A stretch of 64,000 nucleotides of DNA from Ursus arctos. Taxonomy: Eukaryota > Chordata > Mammalia > Carnivora > Ursidae. The DNA is taken from assembly GCF_023065955.2 (NCBI RefSeq), contig NW_026622997.1, forward strand, positions 21,618,001 to 21,682,000, given 5' to 3'. Both the position numbers and the translations under genes were made by a program. Positions 1 to 11,800 of the stretch are shown piece by piece; position 1 is the first letter of the stretch; each line of letters begins with the position of its first letter. The notes beneath the pieces are model-generated. The model searched no databases and was not told the DNA's origin. It saw only the letters and a list, made by a program, of their open reading frames with translations.

Positions 1-476
1 CAGGATGGCAGCATGTAATATGTTTTTAACCTGCTTCTAAAGAGTTGTTTAATTAATATGAGATCAGCACATTTGAAGGCTTGAACAGGTGCAAACACAC
101 ACTTGTAACCAGCTGTGTAATTGACCGCAGTGTAACAAGCTGGGGCTGAGGATACAGACCTCACTAATTACCTGCTCACCTCCTACCTGTTGCTGTAGGA
201 GGGAAAAAAAAAAAGCCTATTCTCTTTAGTGCAGAATTCTCTGAATCTATCAGGAAGGCTCTACTGCATCAGGATGAGCTTAAATTCTAGGTCTGAGCAA
301 AAATTTGTAAATGGGTTCATTTCTGCTCCCTACACACCGTAAATATTGCTTCTCTTTTTCCTTTTTTGCTTTTGTAGGCTTCCTAAAAATCTGGGGTTTG
401 TATGGGTGTTGTATATGGCTGTGAGAGCCAAAGAATTCTGGAGTTCTGGGAGCCTTTAGGAGCAGCTGTCTGGTCT
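1..476. other. Unique non-coding stretch, no gene seen
   Basis: No repeat or coding exon is recognised. Roughly 45-210 is a run of homeodomain-like and E-box-like words (CAGGTG, CAGCTG, TAATTA, CACCTC) in sequence of mixed composition, treated as a weak candidate regulatory element in the findings. A short A-run lies near 203-214. Confidence 0.4.
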
Positions 477-696
477 GGGGATTGGCAAATTGCAGTGCAA
501 CGTCAATCCAGCCTGTGAGCAGTGTTTTGTAAATAAAGTTTTATTGGCACACAGCCACGCTCCTTTCTTTATGTATTGTCCAGGCTGTTTTTGTGCTACA
601 ATGGCAGAGCTGGGTAATTGTGTCAGAGACCGTATGATGCATGAAGCTGAAATTATTTACTTCTGGCCCTTTATAGAAAACATCTGTTGACCCTTG
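477..696 (+). mobile_element. hAT-Charlie-type non-autonomous DNA transposon (MITE)
   Basis: The core matches a common mammalian hAT-Charlie MITE I know by its 'ataaagttttattggcac' and 'acagccac' block, the 'cagagaccgtatg' block and the 'ctggccctttatagaaaa' tail. The two ends are imperfect inverted repeats, 'ggggattggcaaa' at the left and the complement of 'caagggtcaacag' at the right. It carries no transposase. A second copy in opposite orientation lies at 53763-53971. The short open frames across it are chance. The exact Repbase name is not asserted. Confidence 0.8.
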
Positions 697-1744
697 AGAT
701 CGAGGGTTGAATTTTACGATGTCATTGCATGTTTCTGAACACCTCCAGAAAGAAACCATCTTACAAGCAGCCAATAGCATTAAGATAATTCTGATTTTAT
801 GATGTGGGGAAATTACCTTAGTGACTCACTTTTTCATTCTGGTTCTACCCTCCAGAGTCATGTATACTAGATCCAGGATCTCTCCAATAAGATCCTTCAA
901 ATATTTAACAACCGTCCTCCTCTTTCTCCGCTAAGTAGTTCCTTCTTCAGCTTTTCCTCATGTGGTGTGTTCCCCCAGGTCCTTTATCAACTCTGATTCT
1001 CCTTTGGTTCTGTAAGAGTTGGCCAGCGTTCCTTTAAAAACTGTGGTTCTGAATATTTTGAGAATCCGATGGAAGTTATGGAATCTTCCTGAAAAAAGAC
1101 TCCATAATGTTACATACAATTTTGAGATTCATAGATTCTTAGAAGCAAATCTGTCAATTGATTCTTGCTGAGCCTGTCTACACAACATCAGCGCCCACTG
1201 AATGCAATGTTCCCTCCAGATGCATACAGTGCAAGGAGAACAAGATGTATTCAACATAGAGACTTAAGACAATTTAGCCTTAGAAATTTTATCTCATGTA
1301 GATCTTGTCAGCAACCAAAATCCCCAAATCTTGTTACCTGTGCTTCTGTTTCAGCATAGATCCTCTTGCTCTTTTGCAAATAAAAATTTTAATCTGAAGC
1401 CAGCTCTTCGTGGTTGTTCTTATTAAGTGAGGTGTAGCCCACTGTCTATTCTTTCAACTTTTTGTGCCTTAACCCCATCTCCTCATGTACTTGTTCTTCT
1501 TCCAAGATTTATTACCTGCAAATTAGATACAAATGTAATTTCTTGTCTGCCCAAACCATTGACAAAATTGCTGAAAGACAAAACTGGGTAGGGTTGTACC
1601 ATGGCTTTGAAGACAGTTGCCAAGCTTGATGTCTTTCCATTAATCGGCTACTTTACTAGATCCAATTCACATTATATTATATTCAGTTTCTCCTGAATTG
1701 TAATTTCTCCTTACAGGAAATCTGAATTTTATTTTACTTTACTT
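697..1744. other. Unique AT-rich non-coding stretch
   Basis: About 1 kb with no repeat, RNA gene or convincing exon recognised. The only open frame of note (1165-1359) has no recognisable family and no splice context. Confidence 0.4.
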
Positions 1745-1918
1745 TTAAAAGATTTTTGAGAGTGCATGTGCAAAAGCAGGGGGAGGGGCTAAAGGACGGG
1801 GTGAAGCAGACTCCCCACTTAGCAGGGAGCCCGATGCAGGGCTTGATCCCAGGACCCTGGGATCATGACCTGAGCCGAAGGCAGATGCTTAACTGACTGA
1901 GCCACCCAGGTGGGCTGG
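1745..1918 (-). mobile_element. Can-SINE (tRNA-Lys-derived), minus strand
   Basis: Read on the minus strand this is a carnivore SINE: a tRNA-like head at the right edge (complement of 'gccacccagg' and 'cttaactgactgag'), a body with 'gggatcatgacctgagccg', and a pyrimidine-rich then A-rich tail at the left ('ttaaaagattttt' on the plus strand). It is diverged and its tail is short, so it is an older member. No clean target-site duplication was found. Confidence 0.93.
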
Positions 1919-2404
1919 AATCTGAATTTAAAAAATTTGCTTCTAAATATTTTTTCTTTCCTAACACAGTAGATGGGGGTGTAGGTTCTAGTCTAGTTCC
2001 TGCTCTGTCACAGTGCCTGGCTTCAGTTCATCACATAGTTGCTCCTTTATTTATGGCCCATCTCCTCGACCACCATGCAAGCTCCACAGGAGAAACTTTA
2101 CATTTGTGGTTCACCCATCCCCTCAGTCCAGAAGAGTAGTGTGGGACATACTAGATGTTCAGTGGGTATTGTGTATTACAAAATCTAAAAAGCCATCAGT
2201 CGTAAGCTATACAATTATTTCACATGCCACTAAAAACACTGCATATTAAATTATGACACATGCTGAGATATTAATGAAAAGCTATATCCTTGTTTCAGGG
2301 TTGTTAAAATGGGAAAAAATGTGTACCTTTAATGTGTACCTAAATGTGATCTTATGATGATGATTTTCAAGGCTTAGCTAACATTTCGTATCAAGTCAAA
2401 ATCA
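1919..2404. other. Unique non-coding stretch
   Basis: Nothing recognised. A 78-codon open frame at 2013-2249 has no recognisable similarity and is treated as chance. Confidence 0.35.
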
Positions 2405-2465
2405 AATCACAAACCTTTATTGAGTAATTGCTACAAGCATTATTCTGGTTGGTGCTTGGTTCAGG
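2405..2465 (-). repeat. Short L2 LINE 3' fragment
   Basis: The words 'cctttattgagtaattgcta' and 'ggttggtgcttgg' fit the reverse complement of the L2 3' end ('tttattgagcacctact' followed by 'aggtgctggg'). It is very short and degraded. Confidence 0.45.
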
Positions 2466-4299
2466 TTGTCCCTGATTATCCCACCTTGGGGCATTCCCTC
2501 CTCTCGCATCCCCCCAGCTGTAGAAACTAAGTCTGGCAACACAATTTAGGACTTAATTATATGCTGCCTTTTACTGATCACCATTATTTCTAGTGAAGTA
2601 GCAGTCTTGCCTCCACAGCTAAATTATAAGCCCCTTGAGTATTGGAGCACTTTAAAAAATAATATATTCACAGTCCTTCCCCTTTCTATTAGCTAGAGAG
2701 GAGACGTGGCAATTTAAGGGCTTGCAAGACTGAATATTAAGAGTAGAGAAGCCCTCAGAAGGCTTTTAGACAGATGGATAAGAGACCAGGAGAGATGAAC
2801 AGATTGAAGGGAGGCAAGGGAAATCGTATAACGTAACTAAAAGGAAGTTTGAGGGCACTTGGTTCCAGAGGCTGCTGGTGACACGGGTTCAAAAGAACAG
2901 GAACGGGGGCAGGCTTCGTCAGGAGTGAGAAGATGCAGAGGAAGAGCGACAGGGATGAGAATAAGAAAGCCCCTCGTCTTTTACTTCCCTGGGAAAATAT
3001 GAAAGAGGCAATAAGGAAAGAAGTGGGGGGACCACATGGGAAGAAGTGGAAAAGATGAGTCTTCTATAATCCTATTGGCTTCCTCCTCTACTTTTTCTTC
3101 ACCTTCTCAACACTGTGGGGAGTTGAAATCCCAAGGAAGCCATGTATTTCCATCAGCACCTGCTTCCTTTTCTTCCCCCCCTTCCTACTACTTACCTCAG
3201 CAACCCAACGCCTTACACAGATAGGTCTTTCTTAGTGAGACCCGTCTCGTTCTAGATTTAGACATGTTCTTGGCATTATGGGGAGAAGGAAGGGGTAATG
3301 CAAAGGGATAAGGGGAAGAGGAAGAACCTTCTAATTTTGGATCCCTTTAGTTGTTTGCCTCTGCTAGGATCTTTACATAAGAGCTTTCACTTAATCCTAA
3401 ATGAAATCACCCTCCTTAAAGACTTTTGGTGGTTGGCTAAGATCTCAAAGGCATTAACTAGCAGAACTGTCATTGCAAACTCCGGTCGGTCTGGTTCCAG
3501 AACTCATGCTAAACTTGATGACATCACCTTGCCGTTCAATAGAATAGGGCTTCCTCCTAAGTATGAAAGATTTGTGCTTTTATGCATTCTTGTGTTTCCT
3601 ACCTAGATATTTTTGCATCACTTAAAGAGGGTTTGCCAATTAGGTTTTTAATGTTTACACAAGTTATTCAAGTTCAGAGTAAAAACAATTGGGAACTGCT
3701 GATAAGCCAAATAAAGAAAATAAGATTGTTCACCATCCTGTATGGCATGACTTTTAAAATCACTAAGACAAAACAAAACAAAACAAAACCCCAAAAAACC
3801 CATCCTCCTTCATTTCGAAGTGTTCTGAATGTGAATATAAGCGTAAGTGCTCACTCGGAGACAGATCCTTGGCTTAATTCATCAATGGCCTGGAATTCCA
3901 TCCCTGGACCAAAGGACTAGCCTTCTTGTTGTGGGGACTGTGTTTTGTTTTATTTTCTTTCCTAATGAGCAATTGGACTAAAGGATCAGGTTTAATTATA
4001 ACCAGAGTCCCTTTCTGTGTGTACATCACTGCAGACCTAATTGCAGGCTCGCATCCCTGCTGCGGCCTGAGTGGTCATTAGCTTGCTGATAACGGACTGT
4101 TCTTGTCAACAAGGCCTCATTAACCATTGTTTTTTCAGCAAAATAGTTGTAAGTGTTTGAACTTGTGATTGAGGACTCACTGGGCTGATGGTGCGAAGGA
4201 AAGTTTACTTGTGCAGTTAGATGGCTGGAAGCGGGGGCCTCTGGCCCAGGTGAGGGATGCTATCCAGGGGAGCTGTGGCTCTGGGCTACGGTACCGGGG
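2466..4299. other. Unique non-coding stretch with a CNE-like segment
   Basis: Mostly unremarkable sequence. It contains a short (CAAAA)-rich run at about 3769-3790. From about 3985 to 4180 a segment rich in homeodomain-type words (TAATTA, CATTAG, ATTAACC) is reported as a candidate conserved element. Open frames at 3298-3606 and 3582-3920 show no family features. Confidence 0.4.
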
Positions 4300-4450
4300 A
4301 TGTGATGGAACAGACAGAACTCTGACCTGAGAGTCAGGGGCCAGCCTTCCCATCTCAGCTCTGTAGCCGACCCTGGGCTAATCACTTAGCTTTTTATTCT
4401 TAGCTCCTCATCTGAAAATGAGAAGGTTTTATTCAATGAGTAGTAAGATA
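4300..4450 (+). repeat. MIR SINE fragment
   Basis: The order of blocks is that of the MIR core on the plus strand: 'gagagtcaggggccagcc', 'catctcagctctgta', 'ctgggctaatcacttagct', 'tcctcatctgaaaatgag'. This is an ancient mammal-wide SINE with a tRNA-derived head. Confidence 0.75.
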
Positions 4451-4783
4451 ACCTTTGCTGATTAAAAAATTTTGCTGGGTGCTTGTCCCATTTTCTTTCT
4501 GTTTTGTTTTTCGTATTTGTGATTTTATCTTAGGTTATACACTAGAGGGCAGTGGTACATTAATATTATAAACTATGAATGCACTTGGTACTGCATTCGG
4601 CTGAAATTTATGAACATTTGGGTCACTAGGGGACCTTATATACGAATACAAAATATAAAAAGCTGTTCCATAGCCAATAGATATTATTTATGTCATTTGA
4701 ATATTTCCACTGTTGGGAAGCATGTTACTTCACAAATGAACTTTTTCTCTTCTTAGTTCTAGTTAATAGAAAATCATTCTTTT
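4451..4783. other. Unique AT-rich stretch
   Basis: No repeat, exon or RNA recognised in this 333-bp interval. Confidence 0.35.
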
Positions 4784-4970
4784 GCGGACCCTGGGTGGCT
4801 CAGTTGGTTGGTCTGACTCTTGATTTCGGCTCAGGTCATGATCTCAGGGTCCTGGGATCGAGCCCCGCGTCAGGCTCTGTGCTCAGTGTAGAGTCTGCTT
4901 GTCCTTCTCCCTCTGTTCCTTCCCTGCTCTCTTTCTCTGTCTCTCTCTCAAATAAAATCTTTTGAAAAAA
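4784..4970 (+). mobile_element. Can-SINE, plus strand
   Basis: tRNA-like head ('ccctgggtggctcagttgg'), 'tcaggtcatgatctcagg', 'cctgggatcgagcccc', then a CT-rich stretch with (TCTC)n and an 'aataaaatctttt' tail. The head's first bases are damaged ('gcggacc' in place of the usual 'ggggcgcc'). The open frame 4690-4965 is simply a reading through the SINE. Confidence 0.95.
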
Positions 4971-5159
4971 TTATTCATTTAATTAAAGAAAAACATTACC
5001 TATTTTTAGTCAGTGGTCCTATAACACCACAGAAAATTTTATCCCCTTTTTTCTTGGGATGGCACTCCAAATATTTCAAGACTCCTATTACTGAATTGTT
5101 ACAATTACCATTGGTTGGAAATAGGTAATTGAATACTCTAACTTGATCTATGTATCCGT

Positions 5160-5320
5160 CACTGTACCAGGGTATTTACATTACTTTAATCCTCACAATA
5201 AACTCTAAGGGAGATTGCATCTTTATTTGTCCTTATTTTATAGAGACTCAGACCAAAATTACTTACCCAGTAAGCAGTGAAGTTGGGATCTGTATCTCTC
5301 TGATGAAAATCCCTGCCGTT
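5160..5320 (-). repeat. MIR SINE fragment
   Basis: Reverse-complement MIR core: 'tttaatcctcacaataaac', 'attttatagagactcaga', 'ttacccagtaagcagtgaag', 'ttgggatctgta'. This is the usual order for a minus-strand MIR. Confidence 0.7.
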
Positions 5321-5334
5321 AAGCACAACACAAC

Positions 5335-5470
5335 ACCTCCTTTTATAGATATGAAGACCAAGACGCAGAGATGGTTGAAAACACAAAAATAAAAACAAAA
5401 AACCCCTTGTTCCCGATCACACAGCAAAATTGGAAGAGTGGGACTAGGTTCTATCTTTGGAGACTGCGTT
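5335..5470 (-). repeat. Second MIR core, interrupted by an A-rich insertion
   Basis: A second minus-strand MIR-like core follows directly: 'tttatagatatgaagacca', then an A-rich 'aaaaataaaaacaaaaaacc' stretch, then 'gatcacacagcaaaattgg' and 'gactaggttctatc'. The A-rich piece at about 5383-5405 sits where the MIR core would otherwise be continuous. Confidence 0.6.
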
Positions 5471-5810
5471 CAGGTTTTCTGTGCACTACAGTGAGTATGC
5501 TTAAGACATTGTCATTGACTCTCCGAGTCCTCTTCTCCTTATATGAAATGTTCCCGTTTCCCTTCATTGTTATTCTGATAATTTCCTTGCTCTCCTGTCA
5601 TGTCCTCTGAGTACATAGTCTTAATTTGCTGCATCCTTTCTAAATTATAAAATTCAGAATTCAAAACAATGCTCTGTTGAAACAGTATAGAAGGCATCGA
5701 GACTGTACTTCCTGTCATTTGGACTTAATTTTCATTGTCTAAGATTGCATTAATATTTTGGTATAATGTTGGCTTATTTCAAACATAAGATGAACAATAC
5801 CCCTTGTTCC
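5471..5810. other. Unique AT-rich stretch
   Basis: Nothing recognised between the MIR pair and the following SINE. Confidence 0.35.
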
Positions 5811-6002
5811 TTTTTTTTTTTTAAAGATTTTATTTATTTGAGAGAGACAGAGCACAAGCAGGGGGAGGGGCAGAGGGACAGGGAGAAGCAGACTCCCCAC
5901 TGAGCTGGGAGCCAGTTGGATGTGGGGCTCAGTCCCAGGACCCTGAGATGATGACCTGAGCCGAAGGCAGACGCTTCATGGATGGAGCCACCCAGGCGCC
6001 CC
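5811..6002 (-). mobile_element. Can-SINE, minus strand
   Basis: Oligo-T (13 bases) and 'aaagattttatttatttgag' at the left are the complement of the SINE tail. The head lies at the right ('gagccacccaggcgcccc' on the plus strand). The body carries 'gacctgagccgaaggcagac'. Head and tail are complete. Confidence 0.95.
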
Positions 6003-7613
6003 TGCCTTTTTATGAAATGTAGGAATAAGACAATATGGTCCTGTCACATTCTTATTGATGAAAAAAAAGATCCTCCTGATCCGATGAGGATCCCTTCTGA
6101 GTTGATAATAACCTGCAGCAAATTCCTGGTTTCTTAAGATACTCAAGGGATGTGCGTGTGAAAGCACTCCAGTTTTTGGATGATGATTGGATTCACGCCG
6201 TATGTCCATATTCATGTTGGTCTTTGCTTTCCCAGCAGAAATGCACACTTGCGGCACGTGGTAGACCCCTTTTTTTCTCCTGCCTGTCCTCTTTTGCCAT
6301 AACGCAACCTGACCTCTCAGGTGGTAAGGAAGGCTGCTTGGGAGGGGCTGTTGATCTGGGGGCCCTGCCTTTCTTTGGCCAAGTAATGGGCATGTGAAGC
6401 CATGCTCTCTGTCCTAGGACTGGGAACCTCGACTCAAGCATAGATTGGAGGACACTGAGGTTGTGATATGTCCTGAAGACAGTAGTGTCCCCTGAGTAGT
6501 CTGCCTAGTAGGTCTCGTATCTTTACTCAACATCTCCTTTGACCTGTGAGCCACTTCGCATATCCTTCTGATAATGGATATATATACACAGATATGGAAG
6601 TCAGAATCCATTTCTGCTAATTGCATCCCGAACAGTCCTCAGTCCTATGCCGATCTTTGAAATATGGTTACATTTTGGAAATGGCCTTATCAGAAAGTTC
6701 TGTTCCGTGACATAAACAGAATAGCTAATTTAACCAATAGAGTTTGTTCCTTTCATATCCCATTTATCGTAGGAGCTATTTCCCCACACATTTTTTTTTT
6801 TTGGATTGTAGTTTAAAAATATACTTGCCACATCTAATGCAATAGACATGTTCTTCCAAAATTAGCAATAAATGAAATTTTATAGATTGACATCACTAAG
6901 GGTAATTGCCAGTTGATGAAAATCAGTGTTGACATTTGATATTGAATCTTTTTGAATGGTAATCAGGCAAGTGTTTATAAATTTAAAATTTAGTGGACTT
7001 GGTTTTTTCCCAAGAGGGAAACACTTTCAGATTTTTAATTATTCATGTTTGAAGCCTGCTGATATATAATCTTGGTGACAGTATCATATCATTGGTTAGG
7101 CAGTGTTTTCTTACTGTATTCACAAACCCTAATAGCAACAGGGCCTTTTCAGTTGTATTTCTCTTACTGTGTTGTCATCTGCCCACCAGGCAACTCCTTC
7201 ATGTGGGAAAATTCCCAGTTCATTCATATTTTCTTCTTGAGCTTCAGATTCACATGTTTCTGCAGAAAATGTTCCTTTTATTGTCCTAAGGGTACATACA
7301 GTTCCGCCTGATGTTCTTAAACCAAATTATCTCCAACAGCAGTATTGAGAACATTATTTGTTATAAGTCTCTTCTTTGATGGTCTAAGGTGGAAATTTCT
7401 CCCTGGTTTCAGTTTAGAAGAAATGAGCTAAATAACTGATCTGCTTTGCTGTCAGGGGTCCTCTGACTCTTTGGGGGTCATGATTACAAAGAAGTTTAAA
7501 GCCACGTTTGTGGTCCTCTTCTGGTCCCTCATGGCTTCATCTTATTTTTCTATATTTATTTTTTATCTGGCCTCATTTTTAATTTTTATTTTACCTTATG
7601 GTATTTATTTATT
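6003..7613. other. Unique non-coding stretch
   Basis: About 1.6 kb of moderately AT-rich sequence. Overlapping open frames on both strands near 6150-6630 are short and mutually incompatible, with no family features. An oligo-T run lies at about 6790-6802. Confidence 0.35.
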
Positions 7614-7775
7614 CTTAAAGATTTTATTTATTTGAGAGAGAGCAAGAGTGAGAGAGAGAGCATGCGGTGGGGAGGGGCAGAGGGGGAGGGAAAAGCAGAC
7701 TCCCCACTGAGCAGGGACCCTGGGATCATGACCTGAGCTGAAGGCAGATGCTTAACCGAGCCACCCAGGCGCCTC
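7614..7775 (-). mobile_element. Can-SINE, minus strand
   Basis: Complement of the SINE tail ('ttaaagattttatttatttg'), a short (GA)n run and 'gactccccactgagcaggga', ending in the head 'gagccacccaggcgcc'. The body has an internal deletion of part of the 'gagcccgatgtggggctc' segment, so it is shorter than its neighbours. Confidence 0.94.
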
Positions 7776-8238
7776 TACGTAATGTTATTTAAACATACTG
7801 CATAGTGTGCATTTTTATAAGCTTCTGTAAATCCTTTTGTCACTAGTTGGGGTATAAATAAGTAAAACCTAAACACATGGATTTATCCTGTTCTATTCAC
7901 ATCTCCTCTTGCTTTGCTGGTCTCTTTTTCTGTCTCTGAAGCTTAAAACTTGGAGTTCTTTGAATCCTCTCCATCCCTCCTTCCTTAAAGCTGGTCAGTC
8001 TGCAGAAGTTGTTCAGTTGTGCTCCTATAATATCACACACTGGGGGGAAAAAGAGGAGCTGTAGACAACTGTCTGGGAAATTTAGGCCAGCATTGGAAGA
8101 GATATGATCTTGTAGCCTCCAGCTCTCTGACTGTTTGGTAAAGTCTCTTCCTCCCCCCATCTATTCTTTACCTTCTTATGATCATTTTACCTGAATTAAC
8201 TCTTCACCAGTTTATTGGACAATTCCTAGAATTCAGAC
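7776..8238. other. Unique non-coding stretch
   Basis: No repeat or exon recognised in this interval. Confidence 0.35.
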
Positions 8239-8428
8239 CAGCAGTTCTCAAACTCGAGCGTGCATCAGAATCCCCAGAAGGACTTGTTAAAACACAGATT
8301 CCTGGGCCCCACCTTCAGAGTCTTGGATTCAGTAGGTCCTGGGCGGGCCTGAGAATGTGCATTTCTGACATGGCACCTGCTGTGGCTGTGGCTGTGGCCC
8401 TGCGGACCACACTTGGGGGACCATTGCT
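8239..8428 (-). mobile_element. MER5A hAT-Charlie MITE
   Basis: Starts 'cagcagttctcaaac' (terminal inverted repeat), continues 'gcgtgcatcagaatccccag', 'gacttgttaaaacacagat', 'tcctgggccccacc', and ends near 'ggaccacacttggggga'. This is the reverse complement of the MER5A consensus. A small (GCTGTG)3 expansion lies at about 8379-8398. The 178-codon open frame at 8178-8714 only runs through this and the adjacent L2. Confidence 0.9.
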
Positions 8429-8436
8429 CTTGACCA

Positions 8437-8890
8437 CTCTGCTCATTCGCCCTACATGCTGCTCCCTGGGTACAGCGCTCTTTGACGTCTTCTCAAAAAC
8501 CTTCACTGGCCCTTCATTGTGTACTCGACCTATTTTCACATTTCAAATGTCCTACCTAGTACTCAAGACCCCCCAAAATAATTTAAATGCCACTGGTGTC
8601 TTTCATTCCCCACTGTATCTCCTTAGTCATGCAATACTCTTGTTGCCCTCATCTCTGCGGCTTAATGGGCATCTCTTTCTCCAGGGCTCTCCTTCAGTGC
8701 CATCCACTTCATGAAGCTCTGCCTGATCTAGTCCCAGTTTTAAGTGAGAGCTAGCCCTCTTTTATTCTGCTAGTGTTTTGAGCATTAGGCCATTATTTAA
8801 CAGCATGGTTCTCTTGTCTCATTGACTGAATTTAACCACCTCCCAAACAAGGAGCAAGGACTCTCAATCTCTAGTACATGCTTTTTACCT
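8437..8890 (+). repeat. L2 LINE 3' region, degraded
   Basis: The L2 3' pattern is seen on the plus strand: pyrimidine-rich sequence, 'tcatgaagctctgcctgat', and a weak 'aaggactctcaatctctagt' near the end that fits the L2 'agggactgtgtct' segment. Boundaries are approximate. Confidence 0.6.
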
Positions 8891-11800
8891 GGAAGGTCGT
8901 CTTTAAAATTTGACTAGCTACTTACATGGAGATTTGGGGGGAGGGGTGAGGGCACAGAGAATGGATATTATTATGAAACACTTGCAGAATTCCCCTGGGA
9001 TCACATTTCTTCTGTAGTAAAAATAACATTGCCCATTTTCATTAATGCAAATAAAATATTTCACAGAATGGATAATAAGCAATTAAGGAAAAAAAGACCC
9101 CACATTAATTCATTATGCCACAGGATTTCAACTGAACAGTAATTTTTGTCTCCTCTTGATTATTGCCAAGGTTTATTAATTAAATATTATAGCCAGTTTA
9201 TGGACCAAATTATATAGATGACAATCTATCATGGAAGTACTCTACGTTTGCCAACTTGTCGATAATAAAATTTTCTGTTTTGATATAGAAAGATGACTAT
9301 ATTAAGATAGAATGACCATGAAATACTTTTGTAGTATTTTTATAGGGGTTGCCTGTATAAAGTAATTTTCCATCAAGTATATTCAGAAAATTCTAGATTA
9401 AACGGTATTAAGTTTTATTGAACTCCAGGACTCCCCAGAGTCCATCATGAGCTAATGTATTTTAGGAATCTTTAAAAGAGAGCATACAGTGTTGAGCATC
9501 TTTTTTTCAAAATTGATTTTGTTTTAATTTTATTACATTTTTAATCTGCTTAGCAGCTCAGTGATAAGTCCACTTGGCATCACTATTTGGGAACCCAGTC
9601 ACAAAACTCCTGTGTAAATGCTTGGAAAAAAAGGCAATCACCATTGCAATGACCCAAATTCAATGAACTGGTAACACTAAGCATTCAATAGGCACACACC
9701 TCTACCCAGTGATGAAAGCAATGCTCAGGGAGACAACTGCTGAGTTCATGCTTACTGGATTTCCTTTGTGATCTCTGATTCCTCCAAGCCACTGGGCATG
9801 AGTTTTGTCGAGGAGAGAGGAGGGAGGTTGCTAGACAAAAGATCCAGCTGGCTACTTCATTTGGCTGCAATTGGCTGTTGCTGCCAATACAGGATTCTGT
9901 TCAATCTCATTGCTTGTGCAGGGTCCAGACCCTTGACAGGGTTCCTTTTACAGGTCTCTCTGGAATATGCTGTGTTCAGATGTGTCGACAGCAATTTAAA
10001 GCCAATTCGTAAGGCTACTGGTAATAAAAGGTCACATCAAGGAGCTGGGAAATCAAGGATTTCACTGCCATGGTTTGTGAGGCTGAGAACGTTGTTCCTA
10101 ACATTACATTCCTTAGGGGAGTGGGGATGGTGGGGCGGTGGCTGTGTGGATTGGTATTAATAGAGTAATACATGTCCCTAGCCAGCCTTCTCCTACTGGT
10201 TTTCTAGATGATTATCAACTACACGTCATCGGATTCCATCTGTTCTCCAGCTGTCCGTGAGAAGAGACATGCTTTCGCACACTTTGTGAGCATTTGATTA
10301 AAAGGGCAGTGGCAGAAGTCAAATCTCTGATGTCTTTACCTCCAGCCACCCATCTTGGCAGCATTTTCTGTATCTTAGTAAAGTCTTTTTTTCTTTCAAT
10401 CTATCCAGGCACTTTTAGATGTTGACTTGCTTCTAGTTTGAATCTGGGAGTTTTTTTTATCCATTGTCTTAAAATGCAGCGTAGCGAAATATTCTTGAAG
10501 TATTTATTGTTGGAATACCCAGGAAATGGTATCTCTTTCCAAGAATGTTGGTCTACAATTTTGTTAATTTTTATCCTATGTCCTCTTATTATTAATCTTG
10601 TATTTTGCTTGATTCAGAGGTTTCTTTCTGAATCCTACAGTGTCCAGATGATGATGATGATTAATCACTGGGTCAAGAGGCATTTGTAATTATTTCTTTT
10701 GACTTGATATGAGGTCCTCTTTCATTTCTGTTCTAACTGCTTTTCTGTACTGCTGGGGCATACAGTCTGACTGATTTTTTTTTTTTTTTTTTTGAAGCCA
10801 TTTTACGGTTGTGTTGAGAGTGGTCACTTTGGTCTTCTATCAAACGAGAACAAACATTCTTGAGATCTGCTTTTAACTCAATCTTCCAGCCACAGTCTGG
10901 GTTTTAAAATTGCCCAAGTAGGGATTAAAAAAATCCATCAGATGCTCATTTTCTTGTTAGGTCTTTTTAAGTGACAAGTGACCTATTATTGAGTGCCAAC
11001 GTATCTTGGGATCTTGCGGACTTTTATCCTAGTGTTCCAGGATTCAGTTGGTTACCCTTCATTCTTTGGTCCCTTCTTTGTGATGCTTCACTTTGCGACC
11101 CCACAACTGACTCCAAAGTAGACCTGACTCTCAGTCTGTTTCCTATCGTGATAAATAACAGATGGGCATCAAAAACTGAATTTTTTTTTTTTTTTTAGAA
11201 CATGATATAACAGTGAACCTGTTAAGGTGTGGCTAATATTTTCATGATATACATGTGAAGGGGGAGAGGACAGTGAAAAGCAGAGTAACTCTCATTGAGG
11301 TGCAGGAAGAGCCCCATCTGCTGTCCTGGAGGCCATCTCTTCCTGCTGCAGTAAAGGCGGGTCGAGGAAGCCATGAGGGAAAACCCCTACCTGGGGACAC
11401 CGGAAGCTCCTTTCTCTCTTCCATATTATGCTCTAAGATCGCTGTGTGAGGGTAAGAAGTAGATGAGCTCTGCTTCTGTCTATAGCTTCCCTAAGAACCA
11501 AAAAAAAAAACCCCTAAACAAACAAAAACACCCCAAGAAAAAGTGCTTGAGAGAAGCTACTTTCCACTGGGCCTGCAGGTGGTGGTTTTTGATCATGATT
11601 ACTGTTGCATTTTTTCTGGAAAGCCTCCATCTTGCTCTGTTTTCTCAAAGATTAACACCTGGTTTTCCTGAAGGAGATGGCGGTACTGTCCAGGCCTCTT
11701 CCCAAGTAAGAGGTGTTCCTCCGGGGGAAAAAAACACAGGATAGCCATTGTGGAGAAACTTCTTGGAACTTGTTGGGGCAGGTGAGGTTCTTTAAAGCTT

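Noticed and set aside
4784..4970. Possible tRNA gene because of A/B-box-like words
   Set aside because: The tRNA-like head is that of a Can-SINE with a CT-rich middle and A-rich tail, not a foldable tRNA gene.
6152..6626. Possible small gene from overlapping frames on both strands
   Set aside because: Frames conflict, are under 95 codons and have no recognisable homology or promoter/polyadenylation context.
8178..8714. 178-codon plus-strand open frame
   Set aside because: It reads across unique DNA, a MER5A copy and an L2 fragment, so it is a chance open frame in repeats.
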